Part shown: positions 27,867 through 37,519 of the stretch, piece by piece | Position numbering within the stretch: position 1 is the stretch's first letter | How the letters are laid out: each line of letters begins with the position of its first letter | Assembly: GCF_014117325.1 (NCBI RefSeq) | Contig: NZ_CP059732.1 | Coordinates: forward strand, 4,415,001-4,479,000 | Source of the DNA: Spirosoma foliorum | GTDB taxonomy: Bacteria; Bacteroidota; Bacteroidia; Cytophagales; Spirosomataceae | Reading direction: 5' to 3' | DNA: 64,000 nucleotides | Translations under genes and position numbers: made by a program | Notes under the pieces: model-generated | Told to the model about the DNA's origin: nothing | Seen by the model: the letters and a program-made list of their open reading frames with translations, nothing else | Database searches by the model: none

Positions 27867-29037
27867 GATAGATAGAGCAATAATCACCAGAGTTAAGGAG
27901 AATTTAACTTTTTTCCCTATTGTGAGTATTATTGGCCCACGACAGGTTGGCAAAACAACGCTTGCAAAACAATTAAGTGGTCAACTAAGCAAACCAACGC
28001 TTTATCTTGATCTTGAACTCGCAACAGACGCTCAAAAACTGGAAGATGCCCAAACGTATTTACAGCAAAACACCAGCAAATGTGTGATTCTGGACGAGAT
28101 TCAGCGTATGCCCCATTTGTTTCCTCTGCTTCGCGCCTTAGTCGACCAGCAACGCGAACCTGCTCGTTTCGTTTTACTTGGCTCCTCTTCGCCCGATTTA
28201 ATCCGCGAGAGTTCAGAGAGTCTGGCTGGGCGTATTAGTTATATAGAATTAATGCCATTTTCCTGGCCGGAAGTGATGTTTTCTGGCACAATGGCTATGC
28301 ATTGGCTTAAAGGAGGGTTTCCTGAAGCATTTTTAGCCCCTCGCCTAATATTAACATTTCGTTGGTTATCAAGCTTTGTTCAAACTTATATTGAACGCGA
28401 CATTAGGGCTTTAGGTTATGAATTGTCTGGGCCTATACTCAACAAACTACTATCAATGATTGCCCACATTAATAGTAGCATTCTCAATGTGAGTGACCTA
28501 GCCCGCTCTTTAGGTGTATCTCAACCAACCGTTAACCGTTATCTTGATCTACTGGAAGGTAGTTTTGTTATTCATCGCTTACCTCCCTATTTCGCGAATG
28601 TGAGTAAACGTTTGGTAAAATCCCCCAAATTATACCTTCGCGACTCAGGTCTCCTCCATCAACTCGCGCAGGTTATTAGCTACGACGTGCTTTTAGGGCA
28701 TCCGGTTGTTGGAGCATCCTGGGAAGGGTACGTTATCGAGCAAACACGCAGAGTTGTTGGAACAGAATGGTCATTCTACTACTACCGCACGGCCGCTGGT
28801 GCTGAAATCGACTTATTATTGATAGCTCCTAATGGAAAAAAAATAGCCATTGAAATCAAGTTATCTAATGCGCCCACTGTCTCCAAAGGCTTTTATCAGA
28901 GCATCGCTGACATTAATCCTGATTATTCATTCATCGTTATTCCTGATGGAGATAGTTACCCTAAAGCTGATGGTCTTTGGGTTTGTAATCTAACGGAGTT
29001 TTTAATAGTACGGTTACCAACTATTTATAGTAACTGA
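27865..29037 (+). CDS. AAA-family ATPase with DUF4143 domain
   Basis: 390 residues. Walker A GPRQVGKTTL (about 24-33), Walker B CVILDEIQ (about 73-80) and the sensor FVLLGSSSP. A winged-helix region follows (VSDLARSLGVSQPTVNRYLD). Then comes a C-terminal DUF4143 part with a nuclease-like EIDLLL/IEIKLS motif (about 310-330), the D...ExK pattern of PD-(D/E)xK folds. Such genes are abundant, often single and mobile, and their role is not settled. It stands between two structured repeats, which fits a self-contained accessory gene. Confidence 0.85.
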   Translation: MIDRAIITRVKENLTFFPIVSIIGPRQVGKTTLAKQLSGQLSKPTLYLDLELATDAQKLEDAQTYLQQNTSKCVILDEIQRMPHLFPLLRALVDQQREPARFVLLGSSSPDLIRESSESLAGRISYIELMPFSWPEVMFSGTMAMHWLKGGFPEAFLAPRLILTFRWLSSFVQTYIERDIRALGYELSGPILNKLLSMIAHINSSILNVSDLARSLGVSQPTVNRYLDLLEGSFVIHRLPPYFANVSKRLVKSPKLYLRDSGLLHQLAQVISYDVLLGHPVVGASWEGYVIEQTRRVVGTEWSFYYYRTAAGAEIDLLLIAPNGKKIAIEIKLSNAPTVSKGFYQSIADINPDYSFIVIPDGDSYPKADGLWVCNLTEFLIVRLPTIYSN

Positions 29038-29048
29038 TTGATATAATT

Positions 29049-29120
29049 GAGGCTGCTTGCAGAACTATGCTTTATACGCCATATCTTATAGACATAAAGC
29101 ACAGTTCTACGAGCAGCCTC
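29049..29120. repeat. Long inverted repeat / bidirectional terminator
   Basis: The left arm 29049-29075 starts GAGGCTGCTTGCAGAACT and the right arm 29094-29120 ends AGTTCTACGAGCAGCCTC, a 27-nt stem with two or three mismatches. It lies between the convergent ATPase and adaptor genes. Confidence 0.78.
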
Positions 29121-29175
29121 CTTACAATTAGCTCTTACACTCATAAGCCAGATAACTCTGCTTATGGGAGTGAAA

Positions 29176-30588
29176 TTACTCTTTCTCCTCTTCCTTCTTC
29201 TTATTCTTCTTAGGGTCTCGCTTAACGACGAGTTCACCGTTTTTAAGTTTCTTTGATACGGCGATGAACGGGCCTGAAACAATCTGTTCGCCCTCTTTCA
29301 GGCCCGATAGAACTTCGATGTTCTCAAAATCGCTGATACCCGTTTTTACCTCACGCAGGGTAGCCTTACCGCCTATATTCACGAAGACAATTTCTTTAGG
29401 CTTGTCTTTCTTTTCAGCCTGAGCAACGGGTTTTTCTTCAACCGTGCCATTACTATTGTCCTTCATCTTCTCCGTATCGATGGCCGTTGAATCGGCCCCT
29501 CGGGTTGTGACGGCAGCAATTGGCACTGATAACACATTTGATTTCCGATCTGTCAGGATTTCCACCGAAGCCGTCATTCCTGGCTTAAAGGGATAGCCTT
29601 TTTTATCTTTTTCAGCGAGCAAATCAGCGTACGAATTATTCAGGATTTTCACTTTCACCTCAAACTCAGTTACTGCATCGGTCGATATTGATGAGGCAGC
29701 CCCAGAGGCACTGGTCAGCCCATTGGCGGTATTGCCAATTTCGTAGACGACGCCTTTGAATTTGCGCCCGGCTGTTGTATACGAATCCACCTCAATATCA
29801 GCTGTATCGCCCAGGTTCACACGAACAATATCATTTTCATTGACATTCACCCGAACCTCCATATTCTGAAGATTGGCGATTCGCATGATTTCGGTACCGG
29901 CCATTTGCGAGGTACCTACTACCCGTTCGCCCAGCTCGACATTCAGTTTCGATACGGTTCCGTTTACAGGTGAATAGATTGTCGTTTTACGTAGGTTCTC
30001 TGTTGCATCGCGCAGGCTGGCTTCCGCACTCTGAATGTTAAACTGCGATGCCCGAACGTTGGCATTGGACGCTTCAACTTCCTGCTTGGCTACATTATAA
30101 TTGGCTTCACTGGTCTCCAGATCGGAGGAAGAAATTACCTTATCGGCGAATAGTTTACGATTACGGTCATAATCGGCTTTAGCTCGGATAAGTCGTGCAG
30201 CAGACTGAGCCACCGATGCCTTCGATTGTTCGAGCTGCGCCCGGCTTTGATTGACGGTGGCCTTGGCCCGTGCCAGTAGCGACTCGTAGTTATCGGGTCG
30301 AATACGGCATAACAACTGACCGGCTTTAACCGGATCGCCTTCATTGACATAAAGGCCAATAATTTCACCCGATACATCGGGACTTATTTTTACCTCAACT
30401 TGCGGCTGAACACGACCCGAAGCACTGACTCGCTCCGTAATATCGAGCCGTTTAACCGATGCAAAATCAACTTCTGTTGCTTGTGGTTTCCCGATTAATC
30501 CAGTCTGCTTAGCAGCAAACAGACCACCTACAATCAGGACAACCAGTCCTCCTAATATCCACCAAATACGATTTGACTTCTTCTTCAT
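29176..30588 (-). CDS. Efflux periplasmic adaptor (HlyD/MacA-like)
   Basis: 470 residues. An N-terminal membrane anchor (about 8-27) is followed by the barrel-sandwich half VSASGRVQPQVEVKISPDVS (about 55-75) with GLYVNEGDPVKAGQLLC, and a long alpha-hairpin (about 105-185). The second lipoyl half begins TIYSPVNGTVSKLNV. The beta-barrel and membrane-proximal domains follow, and the tail is Lys/Glu-rich. It links an inner-membrane transporter to a TolC-like channel. The TolC gene follows upstream on the same strand and an ABC ATPase is nearby, so a MacAB-type macrolide/peptide exporter is likely; the permease is not in the window. Confidence 0.87.
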   Translation of the reverse strand: MKKKSNRIWWILGGLVVLIVGGLFAAKQTGLIGKPQATEVDFASVKRLDITERVSASGRVQPQVEVKISPDVSGEIIGLYVNEGDPVKAGQLLCRIRPDNYESLLARAKATVNQSRAQLEQSKASVAQSAARLIRAKADYDRNRKLFADKVISSSDLETSEANYNVAKQEVEASNANVRASQFNIQSAEASLRDATENLRKTTIYSPVNGTVSKLNVELGERVVGTSQMAGTEIMRIANLQNMEVRVNVNENDIVRVNLGDTADIEVDSYTTAGRKFKGVVYEIGNTANGLTSASGAASSISTDAVTEFEVKVKILNNSYADLLAEKDKKGYPFKPGMTASVEILTDRKSNVLSVPIAAVTTRGADSTAIDTEKMKDNSNGTVEEKPVAQAEKKDKPKEIVFVNIGGKATLREVKTGISDFENIEVLSGLKEGEQIVSGPFIAVSKKLKNGELVVKRDPKKNKKKEEEKE

Positions 30589-30596
30589 AGTAGGGA

Positions 30597-30667
30597 AATG
30601 TATAATGAATAATGCAAAATGTAAAATGGTTTGCCCAAGCTAGAGCAGCATTATTCATTATACATTT
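30597..30667. repeat. Inverted repeat between adaptor and TolC genes (family A)
   Basis: AAATGTATAATGAATAATGC (30597-30616) and its exact complement (30648-30667), with a 31-nt loop. The same 20-nt word starts the arm of the repeat at 16092. Confidence 0.85.
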
Positions 30668-30674
30668 CTCATTA

Positions 30675-32189
30675 TTAATTAAAACTAAGCGGTTTATTTT
30701 GGTAAAAATCTAAAATTTTGGTTCGAAACACATAATCGTATTTAGCCTGCACTAATTGCGCACGGGCATTATCGTATCGAAGCTTGGCGAGGCTATAATC
30801 AACGGCATTGATCGCTCCGGCATTGAAACGACTTTCAGCCGCTTTAAACGCCCGCTCCAGCGACGAAACCGATGCATCCGTAGCCCGATAACGGTTCGAC
30901 GCAGCTAGCAAGTTGGTGTAAGCCGTTTCGATTTGCTGACGTAGCTGCAGACGCGTATTATCCGCAGTGAGTTGTGCATTCTGCTGTTGGATAATAGCCG
31001 TGGTTACGTTTGTGCGGTACTGGCGATTCGTAAAAATAGGAATGTTCAGGTTAAGCGACACCCCCCGGTTGAGCGTATTCGTCAATTGCTCAAAAAATCC
31101 ATAAGTCTGATAAGTCCCTCCTGGCGACGTGGTGATGATGGTAACGGGTTGTGTTGTACCAGCAATCTCAACATTTGCATCTGTTCTATTCTGTGTCGTT
31201 GTTCCATCAGCAACAAACCGGGAAAGACCTACTGTTGAATAAATCGACGATAAATTACCACTAAGGCTTAGCCGTGGATAAAGGCCCGCTTTGGCTACAT
31301 CAATACCAATACGTGCACTTTCGGTACGAAGGTCGGCAGCAATAATCTGAGGTTGTGTTGCCAGTGCGGCTTCATAAACCTGCAACGCGGTGGCGGTATA
31401 CCCTTCTATACGAGGATCAGGCAATTTGATATACTCGATTTCAAAAGCCTGGCCACCGGGCAAATTCATTGCCTGAAGCAACGCTAATTTTGCCAGATCA
31501 ACTGTATTCTGTGCGTTTACTACAGCGAGTTCATCATTGGCCAGGGTAGCCTTGATTTCAAACAGGTTCGCTTCGGGTGCCGAACCAGCATTCACTAATT
31601 TCTGGGTACGTTCTACCTGTAGTTGTGATGTTTCGGCCTGCCGTTTCGCAACTGTCAATTGCTCAGCCCCTGTCAGCACAGCTAAATATTGCTGAATGAC
31701 GTTGAGAATAACGGTGTTTTCAGTTGCGTCCAGTTCTTTTTCACTCGCCTTAACGATGGTCTGATTTTGGCGAATCAGGTTTCGTAATTGGTATCCCTGA
31801 AAAACAGGCATCGAACCCGAAAGCTGAAAGTTATTCGACCGAACCCCTACATCGACGAACTGGTTCGTACTGGGGTTAATGTTACGACCCGAGCTAAAGC
31901 CCTGCGAAGCAAAGCCATTGACCGAAGGCAGTTGGTTAAATTTGGATTGTTTTAATTGCAGTTGGCTGCTTTGTACCTGCAATTGTCCCTGACGAACGGT
32001 GATGTTATTTTTTAGGGCAATGTCGATACACTGCGGTAAACTCAGCACGGGTAACGTATCCGCTTTGCCGGTAGTCGCGCCTGGCGATACGGCTCCCGGT
32101 ACGCTCTGCGCCTGTAAGCCTGTTACGCTTACCGACAGCAAACAACCCACGATTCCGATTCCTAAAAAAAGCTTGCGCTGCATACACAT
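30675..32189 (-). CDS. TolC family outer-membrane efflux protein
   Basis: 504 residues, with a signal peptide (about 1-28; starts at Met1 or Met3 are both possible). Two repeated helical hairpin units follow, each with the LPQCIDIALKNN / TVRQGQLQVQSSQLQLKQSK pattern and the later QLTVAKRQAETSQLQVERTQ. These form the trans-periplasmic alpha-barrel, with short beta strands for the outer membrane. It pairs with the periplasmic adaptor on the same strand, 86 bp apart across an inverted repeat. Confidence 0.9.
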   Translation of the reverse strand: MCMQRKLFLGIGIVGCLLSVSVTGLQAQSVPGAVSPGATTGKADTLPVLSLPQCIDIALKNNITVRQGQLQVQSSQLQLKQSKFNQLPSVNGFASQGFSSGRNINPSTNQFVDVGVRSNNFQLSGSMPVFQGYQLRNLIRQNQTIVKASEKELDATENTVILNVIQQYLAVLTGAEQLTVAKRQAETSQLQVERTQKLVNAGSAPEANLFEIKATLANDELAVVNAQNTVDLAKLALLQAMNLPGGQAFEIEYIKLPDPRIEGYTATALQVYEAALATQPQIIAADLRTESARIGIDVAKAGLYPRLSLSGNLSSIYSTVGLSRFVADGTTTQNRTDANVEIAGTTQPVTIITTSPGGTYQTYGFFEQLTNTLNRGVSLNLNIPIFTNRQYRTNVTTAIIQQQNAQLTADNTRLQLRQQIETAYTNLLAASNRYRATDASVSSLERAFKAAESRFNAGAINAVDYSLAKLRYDNARAQLVQAKYDYVFRTKILDFYQNKPLSFN

Positions 32190-32263
32190 AATTTTGATGG
32201 TTCAATGTTACAAACTTACCTTCGGCGCAGCTATCGTTTTAGGATAAACGGCGCAAACTAAGC

Positions 32264-33107
32264 ATGTTTCTGGTTTATAATTCGGATATACTTTCTGAAA
32301 ATGATTTTTGCCTACTGGCAAACGACCGTGCGTTCCAGTATGGCGACGGTCTTTTTGAAACGATTCGATACGAGAATGGACAGGTTTGGTTCTGGCCTGA
32401 TCACTTTGCTCGCCTGACAGCTGGGATGGCAACCATGCAGCTCAATCGACCGGATGGGTTCAATAGCGAAGCCGTTGAGCAGCGCATTCACTACTTACTT
32501 TCAGCCAACGAGTTAACCAATCAGACTGCCCGCATCAAAATTCAGGTTTGGCGACAGGCTGGTGGACTTTATACCCCTACGACCAATGACATCAATGTCT
32601 TGATTACAGCTCGGGCCGGTCAAGGTTTTTCGTTAACAGAAAAAGCGCCAACGGGCATTTATGACTTGTTTCGATTGACGCCTTCACCGATTTCGGCCTT
32701 CAAAACGCTGAACGCCCTCCCCCTATGTGCTGGCTGGCCTTTACAAACAGCAGTATACATTTGATGACGTTATTCTGCTTGATACAAATGGCAACCTTGC
32801 CGAATGCCTTGCCTCAAACCTGTTCTGGTATGGAAATCAAACCCTGTTTACTCCTTCACTTCAAACGGGTTGTATCAATGGCATCATCCGTCGACAATTG
32901 CTCCGATTAGCCCCTTCCGTCGGTATTACCGTTTCTGAAGTAACTTATAAACCAGCCGTACTGACGCAAGCTGAAGCTGTGTTTTGCGCGAACGTAATGG
33001 GCATTCAGTCCTTGCGTCAGATAAGCAGTTTAGTCAATCTCCATCAGGAATCAGTCTTTTTTACCGACCCTTTACTTAACGCCCTGTTCGCTCAACTTCA
33101 CCGCTGA
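32264..33107 (+). pseudogene. Aminotransferase class IV (pabC-like), frameshifted
   Basis: Two frames make one class IV PLP enzyme of about 280 residues. The first reads NDRAFQYGDGLFETIRY (21-37) and has the PLP lysine in SAFKTLNALP (K147). It then shifts in a C5 run at 32719-32723. With one C removed, reading goes on as PYVLAGLYKQQYTFDDVILL and NLAECLASNLFWYGN, where the usual cofactor contacts are found. It would be a 4-amino-4-deoxychorismate lyase or a branched-chain aminotransferase relative; the short length and AECLASN favour the pabC type, making p-aminobenzoate for folate. The tail overlaps the convergent ABC ATPase gene by 36 bp. Confidence 0.8.
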
Positions 33108-33770
33108 GTCTTCCAGCCAGCCATCTTTCAGCCGAATCACCCGTGAGCCGTATTCGGCGTTGAGTTCGGAGTGAGTTACCTGTACAATGGTCACGCCGTC
33201 TTTTTGATTAAGTTCGCGGAATAACTCCATAATATCGCGAGCCTGATCGGAGTGTAGGTTGCCCGTTGGTTCATCGGCGAAAATAACGCTTGGTTCGGCC
33301 GCCAACGCTCGTGCAATACCCACCAACTGCTGTTGGCCACCTGATAGTTGCGCTGGAAACAAGTCTTTTTTAGCCACCATATTGAATCGGTCAAGCAATT
33401 CGGCAACCCGGCTCTTCCGTTCAGAACTACTCAATCCTTTGTACAGAAGTGGCGTTTCAATGTTTTCATACACTGTCAGTTCATCAATCAGGTGATAGGC
33501 CTGAAAAACAAAGCCAATCCGTGTTCGGTGAAGTTCGGTACGTCTTTTTTCAGATAACTTTTGAACTGGCTGGTCGTCAAATAGATATTCACCTTCGGAA
33601 GGTTCTTCCAGTAATCCTAAGATATGTAGCAACGTAGATTTGCCCGATCCAGAAGGTCCCATAATCGATACGAACTCGCCCTGATTGATTTCGAGGTTGA
33701 TGTTACGCAACACATACACCCGACCAAAACCAGCGGGGTAGAATTTCGAGACGTTGCGGAGTTGAATCAT
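33072..33770 (-). CDS. ABC transporter ATP-binding protein (MacB/LolD-like)
   Basis: 232 residues. Walker [10 protein letters not shown] (about 39-47), Q-loop FVFQAYHL, signature LSGGQQQ, Walker [12 protein letters not shown] and the H-loop VTHS. The family is that of MacB, LolD and FtsE ATPases, which drive periplasmic remodelling or efflux rather than membrane import. Together with the nearby adaptor and TolC-like proteins it would complete a tripartite exporter; the permease must be elsewhere. Confidence 0.88.
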   Translation of the reverse strand: MIQLRNVSKFYPAGFGRVYVLRNINLEINQGEFVSIMGPSGSGKSTLLHILGLLEEPSEGEYLFDDQPVQKLSEKRRTELHRTRIGFVFQAYHLIDELTVYENIETPLLYKGLSSSERKSRVAELLDRFNMVAKKDLFPAQLSGGQQQLVGIARALAAEPSVIFADEPTGNLHSDQARDIMELFRELNQKDGVTIVQVTHSELNAEYGSRVIRLKDGWLEDSAVKLSEQGVK

Positions 33771-34110
33771 ATTTAATTACTTTAGTAACGGTTTTAGTTA
33801 AGTTAAGCTGATTGTCGTCAGGGTGTTTACTGTTCAGAAACCAATTCGTATAAGCAAATATCGCAAAGCAATTGAGCATTCATAGCGTATTCTGTTTATA
33901 CCAATCTATTCGATTTGCTATAGGCGGCTCAAGCGTCATGCCAAACTCATAGATTACTGATTAATAGAATTTTACAGTAAGCAACACTAGTCACAGCGTC
34001 CGTTACCGGACAAAGATATCCTTAAAACCGGACATCTTTTTTCGGGTTACCATGCAACACTGGTTCTCTTTTTTGCATCTACTAATAAATCGAATCAAAC
34101 ACCTTCACCA
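33771..34110. other. Gap without a recognised gene
   Basis: This is 340 bp between the divergent ABC ATPase and GIN-domain genes. Two CCGGACA words stand at 34006 and 34029, and a TATCTTTG (a -7-like box on the minus strand, 34011-34018) has no good -33 partner. Promoters for both genes are expected here but could not be fixed. Confidence 0.35.
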
Positions 34111-34815
34111 ATGAAAGCACTAGTAGCAGGAATTTTCATATTTACAGCCAGCTTTAACTCAGCCAGCACCGACGATTGGAAGAAAGATCGTAGCGTTTCA
34201 GGCTTTTCGGGCCTGAGTGTCAGCAGCGGCATCGATGTTTATTTGACTCAGGGTAACTCCGAAAAACTAACTCTCGAAGCCAAAGGCGTCGATGAAGATC
34301 GGGTCATTTCGGAAGTTAAAAACGGGACTTTGAAATTGTATATTGAGCGCAAAGGCTTTAGTGGCTGGAATTTTGGCCGCAACAGCTATGTAAAAGCGTA
34401 CCTGACGTTCAAACAGTTAAATAACTTGCAAGCATCGGGTGGAGCCGATGTATTTGGCCAGGGTAAACTATCGTTCGACGACCTGAATCTGGACGCATCG
34501 GGCGGCTCGGATGTTAAACTGGACCTTAAAGCCGACAAATTAAACGTATCCGCATCTGGTGGGGCCGATGCCGTTCTGCAAGGATCAGCCCGGACCCTGA
34601 ATGCGAATGGTTCAGGCGGTGCCGATCTCGATGCCCGCAAACTAACTGTCGATATCTGTAATGCCAATTCGTCGGGCGGTTCTGATGTGTATGTCAACGC
34701 CAGTAGAGAGTTGACCATGAAAGCATCCGGCGGGGCTGATATTTATTATTACGGCTCGGCCAAAGTACTGTCCAAAAGCGAATCTGGCGGGGCAGATATT
34801 AAGCGAAAGGATTGA
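34111..34815 (+). CDS. Head GIN domain (DUF2807) secreted protein
   Basis: 234 residues. Signal peptide (1-18). The rest is a right-handed beta-helix of DUF2807 type built from imperfect repeats, with ASGGAD or SSGGSD at about every 20-25 residues (ASGGADVFG, ASGGSDVKL, ASGGADAVL, GSGGADLDA, SSGGSDVYV, ASGGADIYY, ESGGADIKR). The domain is common in Bacteroidota and may act as an adhesin head or extracytoplasmic sensor. No partner sensor gene is adjacent. Confidence 0.88.
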   Translation: MKALVAGIFIFTASFNSASTDDWKKDRSVSGFSGLSVSSGIDVYLTQGNSEKLTLEAKGVDEDRVISEVKNGTLKLYIERKGFSGWNFGRNSYVKAYLTFKQLNNLQASGGADVFGQGKLSFDDLNLDASGGSDVKLDLKADKLNVSASGGADAVLQGSARTLNANGSGGADLDARKLTVDICNANSSGGSDVYVNASRELTMKASGGADIYYYGSAKVLSKSESGGADIKRKD

Positions 34816-34816
34816 T

Positions 34817-34898
34817 GTTTCAGGTTCAAAGTTTCAGGTTCAAGGTTCAGAGTTGGCTACATGCGTTAACTTTGGACTTTGAACTTGAAACCTGAAAC
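34817..34898. repeat. Inverted repeat before purK (family B)
   Basis: The left arm (34817-34854) is made of GTTTCAGGTTCAA words in tandem, and the right arm (34868-34898) ends CCTGAAAC. The arms are imperfect because the tandem words are unequal. The right arm runs into the region just before purK and would be translated if an upstream TTG were used as start. Same family as 22791-22841. Confidence 0.8.
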
Positions 34899-34902
34899 AA
34901 AA

Positions 34903-36042
34903 TTGACACCTACTATTGGCATTCTCGGCGGTGGCCAGCTTGGCCTGATGCTTCTGCAAGCCGCCATCGACTGGAATCTTCGTGTTCATATTCTCGATCC
35001 CGACGCTGAGGCTCCCTGTCGCCATCTCTGTACCCAGTTTACACAAGGCTCGCTCACCGATTACGATACAGTTTATCAATTCGGGCAGTCGGTCGATGTG
35101 CTAACCATTGAAATTGAGCGCGTTAACGTTGAGGCATTGGAAGCCCTTGAACGTGAAGGCAAACGCGTGTTTCCGCAACCATCCGTTATCCGAACAATTC
35201 AGGACAAACGGCTTCAGAAACAGTTTTACCGCGACCACAATCTGCCCACTGCCGATTTTATTCTGACTGAAAATCGGGCCGATGTAGCCCTGGTCGAAAT
35301 CTATCAGCCTGATTTTTTCCCAGCCTTTCATAAACTTGGTCGCGATGGCTACGATGGTCGGGGTGTTCAACGAATTGCAACTGTGGAAGATGTTGGCAAA
35401 GCCTTCGATGCGCCTGGCGTATTGGAAAAAGCCGTCGATTTCGCGAAAGAACTGGCCGTCATTGTGGCCCGAAACGAGCGGGGTGACGTGCACACCTTTC
35501 CAACCGTTGAGATGGTCTTCCATCCCGAGTTAAATCTGGTCGAATACCTGTTTGCCCCCGCCGAAATCTCGGACGAAATCAATCAACAAGCGCAGGACAT
35601 TGCCCGCCGAACTGCCGACGCCTTCGGTATTGTAGGCTTACTGGCCGTCGAGTTATTCCTGGATAAGTCTGGTAATGTGCTGATTAACGAAGTGGCACCC
35701 CGCCCACACAACAGCGGCCACCAGTCGATCAGAGCCAACGTAACATCTCAGTTTGAGCAGCACTGGCGCGCCATCCTGAATTATCCCCTCGGCGACACAT
35801 CCGCTTACCAGCCTGCTGCAATGATCAATCTTTTAGGCGAAGATGGACATACGGGCCCAGCCGTTTACGAAGGCTTAGAAAACTTATTGGCTATGCCTGG
35901 CGTCTTCCCCTTTTTCTACGGCAAAGCCATTACGAAGCCTTTTCGCAAAATGGGCCACGTAACAGTCATGGACGATTCTCTGGATGCGTTACGGGAGAAA
36001 GTAGCCGAGGTTAAGTCGGGCATTCGTGTGGTAAGTGCTTAA
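34903..36042 (+). CDS. purK: N5-carboxyaminoimidazole ribonucleotide synthase
   Basis: About 379 residues. It is an ATP-grasp enzyme that uses ATP and bicarbonate to convert AIR to N5-CAIR in purine synthesis. N terminus IGILGGGQLGLML, middle KLGRDGYDGRGV, C-terminal EVAPRPHNSGHQSIRA. There is no ATG near the family start. TTG at 34903 (giving MTPTIGILGGGQ) fits best; TTG codons at 34879 and 34885 would add residues encoded by the repeat. No purE is next to it. Confidence 0.93.
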   Translation: MTPTIGILGGGQLGLMLLQAAIDWNLRVHILDPDAEAPCRHLCTQFTQGSLTDYDTVYQFGQSVDVLTIEIERVNVEALEALEREGKRVFPQPSVIRTIQDKRLQKQFYRDHNLPTADFILTENRADVALVEIYQPDFFPAFHKLGRDGYDGRGVQRIATVEDVGKAFDAPGVLEKAVDFAKELAVIVARNERGDVHTFPTVEMVFHPELNLVEYLFAPAEISDEINQQAQDIARRTADAFGIVGLLAVELFLDKSGNVLINEVAPRPHNSGHQSIRANVTSQFEQHWRAILNYPLGDTSAYQPAAMINLLGEDGHTGPAVYEGLENLLAMPGVFPFFYGKAITKPFRKMGHVTVMDDSLDALREKVAEVKSGIRVVSA

Positions 36043-36053
36043 TCCGTCAAGAA

Positions 36054-37358
36054 TTAGACTAGTTCCGTTACCTCAATCGCTTTAGTTTTTCGGGTTAGCA
36101 GGTGAATAATCAGCCAGGCTGTCAGGTACGTAAAGCCGCAAATGGTAAACAGGATATTGTACCCTTCTGCCAGATTTCCGCTGGCTTTGTACTTATCCAG
36201 TAGGTTACCCACCAGCATGGGAAACAGGATACCCCCCAAAGCACCAGCTGTTCCGCCTATGCCTACAACAGAACTAACCGCCTGTTTCGGAAACATATCG
36301 GAGGCTAAGGTAAAGATATTGGTGGCCCAGGCCTGATGCAGCGCAACAGCCAGACTGATAAGCCCTACAGCAACCCAGACGCCTGTAGCGAATTGAGCCA
36401 GAATAATTGAAAGTTCCAGGGTGGCTAATACCAGCAGCACCGTTTTGCGGGCTTTTATGGTAGGCCACCCTTTTTTAATTAATGAGGAAGACAAATAACC
36501 TCCTCCGATACTACCTAGCGTAGTAGCGGTATAAATCAGCATTAACTCCAGACTTGGTTTCTTTAGATCCAGGTTAAAGGTGGACGAAAAATACGAGGGA
36601 AGCCAGAACAGGAAGAACCAGTAAATAGGGTCGATCAAGCCTTTGCCCGTAATGTAAGCCCAAGTTTGCGGATAGGTAAATAGCTTAAACCAATTGACGG
36701 ACTGTTTAGCTGACGTTGCACTTTCTGCTAACTCCTGACCACTCTGAATGTAGTCTAGTTCTTCGGCAGTTAGACGGCTTTGTTTTGTAGGAATATCGTA
36801 GAATAACAGCCAGAAAATAAGCCAGATAAAGCCCAGGGCTCCTGTAATCCAGAATACTTCGTGCCAGCCGTATTGATTTAATATCCAGGGCACAATAAGC
36901 ACCGCTACCACCACACCAATACTTGTACCCGCGTTAAAGAGTCCGGTGGCTAAACCGCGCTCTTTTTTCGGAAACCACTCCGCCACCGTTTTTACCGCAG
37001 CCGGATAGTTACCGGCTTCGCCAATACCCAGGCCAATTCGGGCCAGACTAAATCCCGTAACGCTCCGGGCAACCGCATGCAACATACCGGCAATGCTCCA
37101 GATAATAATGGTGATGGCGTAACCCGCTTTTGTACCGATTTTGTCAATAATCCACCCGAACAGTAAAAGCCCGACGGCATAGGCGGCCGTGAAGGCCATA
37201 ACGATATGCGCAAAATCGGTTTCGCTCCAGTTGAATTCCTTCTCCAGAATTGGCTTCAGTAAACCAATTATTTGCCGGTCGAGGTAGTTGATTGTCGTTG
37301 CAACAAATAGCAGAAAAACGATAAACCAGCGATAGTTTTTAATTTTCAAGTTGAGCAT
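36054..37358 (-). CDS. MFS sugar-acid transporter (ExuT/DgoT-like)
   Basis: 434 residues, twelve membrane helices. The ACS-family N terminus ATTINYLDRQIIGLLKPILE and the GEAGNYPAAVKTVAEWFPKK motif after helix 4 are characteristic of anion:proton symporters for hexuronates, galactonate and glucarate. It is the last gene of the minus-strand sugar-acid operon, next to the KDPGal aldolase and kinase. It would carry an aldonate or 2-keto-3-deoxy acid into the cytoplasm. The substrate is inferred from neighbours. Confidence 0.87.
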   Translation of the reverse strand: MLNLKIKNYRWFIVFLLFVATTINYLDRQIIGLLKPILEKEFNWSETDFAHIVMAFTAAYAVGLLLFGWIIDKIGTKAGYAITIIIWSIAGMLHAVARSVTGFSLARIGLGIGEAGNYPAAVKTVAEWFPKKERGLATGLFNAGTSIGVVVAVLIVPWILNQYGWHEVFWITGALGFIWLIFWLLFYDIPTKQSRLTAEELDYIQSGQELAESATSAKQSVNWFKLFTYPQTWAYITGKGLIDPIYWFFLFWLPSYFSSTFNLDLKKPSLELMLIYTATTLGSIGGGYLSSSLIKKGWPTIKARKTVLLVLATLELSIILAQFATGVWVAVGLISLAVALHQAWATNIFTLASDMFPKQAVSSVVGIGGTAGALGGILFPMLVGNLLDKYKASGNLAEGYNILFTICGFTYLTAWLIIHLLTRKTKAIEVTELV

Positions 37359-37407
37359 TATAGCACAAGGTTAAACGGGGGCTAACTAATATTTTCATAA
37401 GGTTTTT

Positions 37408-37468
37408 TTGTCATCCCGACGCAGGAGGGATCTTTGTCGTGGTGTCGGTTTTGAGAAACCGACACCAC
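37408..37468. repeat. Repeat half copy (family D) plus hairpin
   Basis: GTCATCCCGACGCAGGAGGG (37410-37429) followed by ATCT is nearly the arm of the inverted repeat at 1538-1624, but without its partner arm. A 13-bp stem follows, GTGGTGTCGGTTT (37439-37451) with AAACCGACACCAC (37456-37468). It lies between the aldolase and MFS genes. Confidence 0.75.
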
Positions 37469-37519
37469 ATCGGTAAACGTTAAGCCAGTTAAATGATTGA
37501 TTTCTCTGTGCCTCTGTGT

